From JAQTNP01 sp964616145 (GTDB lineage Bacteria; Patescibacteriota; Minisyncoccia; Minisyncoccales; PEYH01), in assembly GCA_964616145.1 (NCBI GenBank), contig CAZTRD010000001.1, forward strand, positions 62,001-126,000: a stretch of 64,000 bases of DNA, given 5' to 3'. How positions within the stretch are numbered: position 1 is the first letter of the stretch; the number at the start of each line of letters is the position of its first letter. Shown here in pieces: positions 61,410 through 64,000 of this stretch. Both the position numbers and the translations under genes were made by a program. The notes below the pieces were generated by a model that had not been told where the DNA came from, searched no databases, and saw nothing but the letters and a program-made list of their open reading frames with translations.

Positions 61410-62183
61410 ATGACCTCTGAATTTATACAAAAACTTAGGAAGGAGCAAGGATTGACACAAGAGTTTTTAGCATTAGAACTAGGTGTTTCTAGGCCAACCT
61501 ATATCCAGATAGAGAAAGGAAAAAGAGAGTTAAATATATCTGAAGCCAAGAAACTCGCTTCGATTTTTAGCGTTTCTTTAAATGATTTTTTAGCCAATGA
61601 GTTACCTAAGCGCAATGTAATTCTAGAAAAAGAAAAAACGAAAGTACAAAATAGTTCCAAGATTGAAATACGTGTTACAAAAAAGAACTTGAATAAATTT
61701 AAGCAAGTTTTATTATATGTTTTAGAAAAAGTCGGCGGAAAGCTAAATTTTGGAGAAACAGTTCTGCACAAACTTCTCTATTTTATCGATTTTGACTACT
61801 ACGAAAAATTTGAAGAAAATCTGATGGGAGCAACATATATCAAAAATCATCATGGGCCTACATCTATCGAACTAGGAACAATATTAAAAGATATGCAGAA
61901 AAATGGAGAGATTGAAGCAGTAAATAGTCGTTATTTTAAATATGATCAAAAAAAGTATTTACCCTTGAAACATCCAGATTTGCAACATCTCTCTGCTAGA
62001 GAGATAGGCCACATCGATGAAGTATTATTTCGCTTGAGCGATAAGAATGCCAAGGAGATAGAGAATTATTCTCACGAAGATATTCCCTGGAAAACCGCCA
62101 AAGAGGGCCAGCCAATTTCTTATGAAAGCGTATTTTACCGCGATGAGAGATATTCTGTAAGAAACTATAGCGATGAAATTTAG
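61410..62183 (+). CDS. Antitoxin: XRE helix-turn-helix plus Panacea/SocA-like domain
   Basis: The 257-aa protein has an N-terminal HTH (FIQKLRKEQGLTQEFLALEL ... SRPTYIQIEKGKR) and, after a linker, a DUF4065/Panacea-type domain (about residues 100-240; LNFGETVLHKLLYFIDFDYY, NHHGPTSIEL). This combination is a known antitoxin architecture. It overlaps the next gene by 11 nt. ATG 61410 fits the promoter; 61392 and 61170 would run through the preceding gene and are rejected. Confidence 0.85.
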   Translation: MTSEFIQKLRKEQGLTQEFLALELGVSRPTYIQIEKGKRELNISEAKKLASIFSVSLNDFLANELPKRNVILEKEKTKVQNSSKIEIRVTKKNLNKFKQVLLYVLEKVGGKLNFGETVLHKLLYFIDFDYYEKFEENLMGATYIKNHHGPTSIELGTILKDMQKNGEIEAVNSRYFKYDQKKYLPLKHPDLQHLSAREIGHIDEVLFRLSDKNAKEIENYSHEDIPWKTAKEGQPISYESVFYRDERYSVRNYSDEI

Positions 62184-62502
62184 CGAACTTCCACAATTCA
62201 TTAAAGAATTCCAGCGTTTAGCAAAAAAATATAGATCTTTGCCAAACGACCTTAAAGAATTTAAGAAGGTTATTGAGGTTATCCCCCTAGGGAATAGTAA
62301 GCATTTCAATATTATAACTAAAAACGATAAATGCGCCGTTATTAAGGCGCGTTTATTCTGTAAATATTTAAAGGGATCATCCTTAAGAGTTGTTTATGCC
62401 TACCATTATCAGAATGATACAACTGATTTTATCGAAATATATTTCAAAGGAGAAAAAGTTAATGAAAATGCAGGAAGGATTAAAGAATATCTAGAAAAGT
62501 GA
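62173..62502 (+). CDS. RelE/HigB-like toxin partner
   Basis: The 109-aa protein has the start KFSELPQFIKEFQRLAKKYRSL, a helical hairpin followed by beta strands ending in LRVVYAYH and TDFIEIYFKGEK, the RelE/ParE-type fold pattern. Such toxins cleave ribosome-bound mRNA or target gyrase; the target is not certain here. Its start inside the antitoxin gene indicates coupled translation. Confidence 0.75.
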   Translation: MKFSELPQFIKEFQRLAKKYRSLPNDLKEFKKVIEVIPLGNSKHFNIITKNDKCAVIKARLFCKYLKGSSLRVVYAYHYQNDTTDFIEIYFKGEKVNENAGRIKEYLEK

Positions 62503-62509
62503 AGGTCTA

Positions 62510-62538
62510 TTGACTAGAATAAATAATGGTATTATACT
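62510..62538 (+). promoter_or_regulatory. Promoter of the DUF4143 ATPase gene
   Basis: TTGACT, 17-nt spacer, TATACT. The transcript would begin at an inverted repeat. Confidence 0.65.
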
Positions 62539-62543
62539 AACCG

Positions 62544-62575
62544 TACTGGTCAAGAATCAGCTATTTTGACCACTA
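62544..62575 (+). promoter_or_regulatory. Near-perfect 11-bp inverted repeat in the 5' leader
   Basis: GTA-C-TGGTCAA and TTGACCA-C-TAC are mirrored around 12 nt. Placed right at the predicted start site, it may be an operator or a 5' hairpin. Confidence 0.5.
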
Positions 62576-62588
62576 CAATATAAATAAT

Positions 62589-63854
62589 ATGCTTAAAGAT
62601 GTAGTTTTGCGTCAGAAAAAGGAAAAAGAAGATTTTATAAAACCTCAATACATAGAAAGGACCCAAGATGTTTTGGGAAAGAAATGGCTAGATTCCAATC
62701 TTATCAAAGTTATTCTAGGCCCTCGTCGCGCAGGAAAATCAATCTTCTCTCTTATGCTCTTGAAAGATCGTTCTTTCGCCTATTTTAATTTTGATGATGA
62801 AATTCTTACAAGCTCAAAAGGAATATCTACAGATGAATTAATGAAAGAATTGCACGCCGTCTATGGGGATACAAAAAATATTTTCTTTGATGAAATTCAA
62901 AACTTACCAAATTGGGAATTGTTTGTAAATAGATTACATAGAGAAGGATATAATCTAATTCTAACTGGTTCGAATGCAAAATTACTTTCTAAAGAATTAG
63001 CTACTACTTTAACCGGTAGATATATTCCCATAGAAATATTACCATTCAATTTTAAGGAATTCTTGCGTGCCAAGGGTTTTATAATAGAGAACAATCTTTT
63101 ACCTCAGAAGCACGGGGAGCTTTTGAAACTGATGGAAGAATATCTCATAAACGGAGGATTTCCAGAGGTTATTGTAAAGAAACTAGACTCCAAGGAATAT
63201 TTAGATGTTCTTTTTGACTCGGTTTTATTTAAAGACGTGGTTAAAAGATACAAGGTAAGGTTCTCAGTTCAGATAGGAAATCTTGGCTCCCATCTCGTTA
63301 ACAGTTTTTCTTCTCTTTATAGCTTAAGAAAGCTACAAGATATTCTAGGGCTAAAGAGTGTTACCACGGTAGAGAAATACACTAAATACCTAGAAGAAGC
63401 TTATTTAATATTTTCATTATTACGCTATTCTCCGAAATCGCTGCAACGAATCAGGTCTCCTAAAAAGGTTTATGTCGTAGATAATGGTTTTATCGGCGCA
63501 AAAGCCATTCAGCATTCACCAGATAAAGGAAAGTTAATGGAAAACTTAGTTTTTTTGGAGTTAATAAAAAGAGGATTAGAGCCCAACCATGATATTTTCT
63601 ATTTTAAGACTAAGACCGGCAAAGAAATAGATTTTGTTATCAAGAATGAGACAGTTGTCTCTCAGTTAATTCAATCTTCTTACGATATAGAAAATCAAGA
63701 CACTGAAAAAAGAGAAATTAGTGCCCTGCAAGAAGCCAGCAGAGAATTAAAAACAAAAGATGTTTTAATTTTAACTTGGGACACGGAAAAAGAGATAAAG
63801 GAAAACAATTTAACTATAAAATTTCAACCGATATGGAAATGGATGATGGAATGA
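62589..63854 (+). CDS. AAA_14/DUF4143 ATP-binding protein
   Basis: The 421-aa protein has a P-loop GPRRAGKSIF (about residue 43), a Walker B FFDEIQNL, a sensor block ILTGSNAKLLSKELATTLTG and a C-terminal DUF4143 nuclease-like region (FKTKTGKEIDFVI). These proteins are frequent in CPR and archaeal genomes, often in defence- or mobile-rich areas. The role is unknown. Confidence 0.9.
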   Translation: MLKDVVLRQKKEKEDFIKPQYIERTQDVLGKKWLDSNLIKVILGPRRAGKSIFSLMLLKDRSFAYFNFDDEILTSSKGISTDELMKELHAVYGDTKNIFFDEIQNLPNWELFVNRLHREGYNLILTGSNAKLLSKELATTLTGRYIPIEILPFNFKEFLRAKGFIIENNLLPQKHGELLKLMEEYLINGGFPEVIVKKLDSKEYLDVLFDSVLFKDVVKRYKVRFSVQIGNLGSHLVNSFSSLYSLRKLQDILGLKSVTTVEKYTKYLEEAYLIFSLLRYSPKSLQRIRSPKKVYVVDNGFIGAKAIQHSPDKGKLMENLVFLELIKRGLEPNHDIFYFKTKTGKEIDFVIKNETVVSQLIQSSYDIENQDTEKREISALQEASRELKTKDVLILTWDTEKEIKENNLTIKFQPIWKWMME

Positions 63855-64000
63855 ATTGATCGACCTATATAGAGGATCCCGGCATCATTTGTGCATAGTA
63901 ACTAAATATGGCAAAAGGAAGGATAGGGCCTGGAGATATAATGATATTTGTCATCCTTCAATAAAGTACCATTTCGTTGTACTATGATGGTGTTTTTTGC
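63855..64000. other. Downstream non-coding end of window
   Basis: A hairpin GAAGGAT/ATCCTTC (about 63922-63960) and a weak terminator-like ACCAT/ATGGT before TTTTTT (about 63969-63998) are visible. No gene is supported; an 18-codon frame at 63909 has no SD. Confidence 0.4.

Noticed and set aside
63909..63965. 18-codon frame at the window end
   Set aside because: No SD, no similarity and it lies over hairpins.
1..64000. CRISPR arrays, insertion sequences, rRNA genes, replication origin
   Set aside because: No regularly spaced short repeats, transposase motifs, rRNA segments or DnaA-box clusters were found by reading.

Overview
The window looks like chromosomal DNA from a Candidate Phyla Radiation (Patescibacteria, Parcubacteria-like) bacterium. 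The evidence is an AT-rich, tightly packed gene set with 4-11 nt overlaps, a reduced FtsA/FtsZ division pair, strictly anaerobic ribonucleotide reduction (NrdD/NrdG), a superoxide reductase, no outer-membrane genes, an intein in a housekeeping gene, and many mostly AT-flanked genes that start without a Shine-Dalgarno (SD) sequence. UGA is a stop codon (polX, smpB). The phylum assignment is an inference from gene content.

Layout. 1-3.3 kb: 5'-truncated PolX, a ferredoxin, a Nudix hydrolase and a repeat-containing surface protein. 3.3-5.2 kb, minus strand: smpB-ssrA(tmRNA)-infC-rpmI-rplT, a compressed translation cluster with smpB/ssrA and infC/rpmI overlaps and an apparent non-AUG infC start. 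5.3-14.7 kb: argS, ileS (with an inserted histidine-phosphatase domain), two uncharacterised genes, glyQS and a membrane-anchored protein. 14.7-15.1 kb: a large structured RNA on the minus strand. 15.2-20.4 kb: M16 peptidase, AI-2E-type membrane protein, rsmI, metG, tatD. 20.45-20.92 kb: a GC-rich structured mini-unit, then two tRNA-like genes with abnormal anticodon loops and a terminator/attenuator in front of leuS. 23.4-31.7 kb: glmS with an intein, glyA, a sugar nucleotidyltransferase, PAP2 phosphatase, small membrane proteins, superoxide reductase, tRNA-Leu(CAA). 31.7-35.7 kb: topA, dprA, pth (minus), a small three-way-junction RNA and a GC-rich gene. 35.7-44.8 kb: lepB, hisS, bS21-like rpsU, ybeY, ftsA, ftsZ, nrdD, nrdG, comEC. 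44.8-45.2 kb: GC-rich ribbon-helix-helix cassette with a six-codon ORF. 45.2-55.4 kb: a DgkA-like kinase, an ECF sigma factor with a MacA/MacB-like export operon, HtrA and ClpB (envelope/proteostasis stress). 55.36-56.07 kb: three consecutive GC-rich minus-strand units, two of them apparently non-coding structured RNAs. 56.1-61.4 kb: a membrane-anchored protein and a 1529-aa lamin-tail-domain/glycine-rich surface protein. 61.4-63.9 kb: a toxin-antitoxin pair and an AAA/DUF4143 ATPase.

The most unusual theme is a set of short GC-rich transcription units (about 20.46, 35.0-35.7, 44.8-45.2 and 55.4-56.0 kb). They contrast with the AT-rich background, several carry near-perfect anti-16S-tail (AAGGAGG) sequences, and most end in strong hairpins. 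These, the odd tRNA pair before leuS and the large 14.7-kb RNA are the best candidates for something undescribed. No rRNA, CRISPR array, insertion sequence or replication origin was recognised. All structures were inferred by eye.
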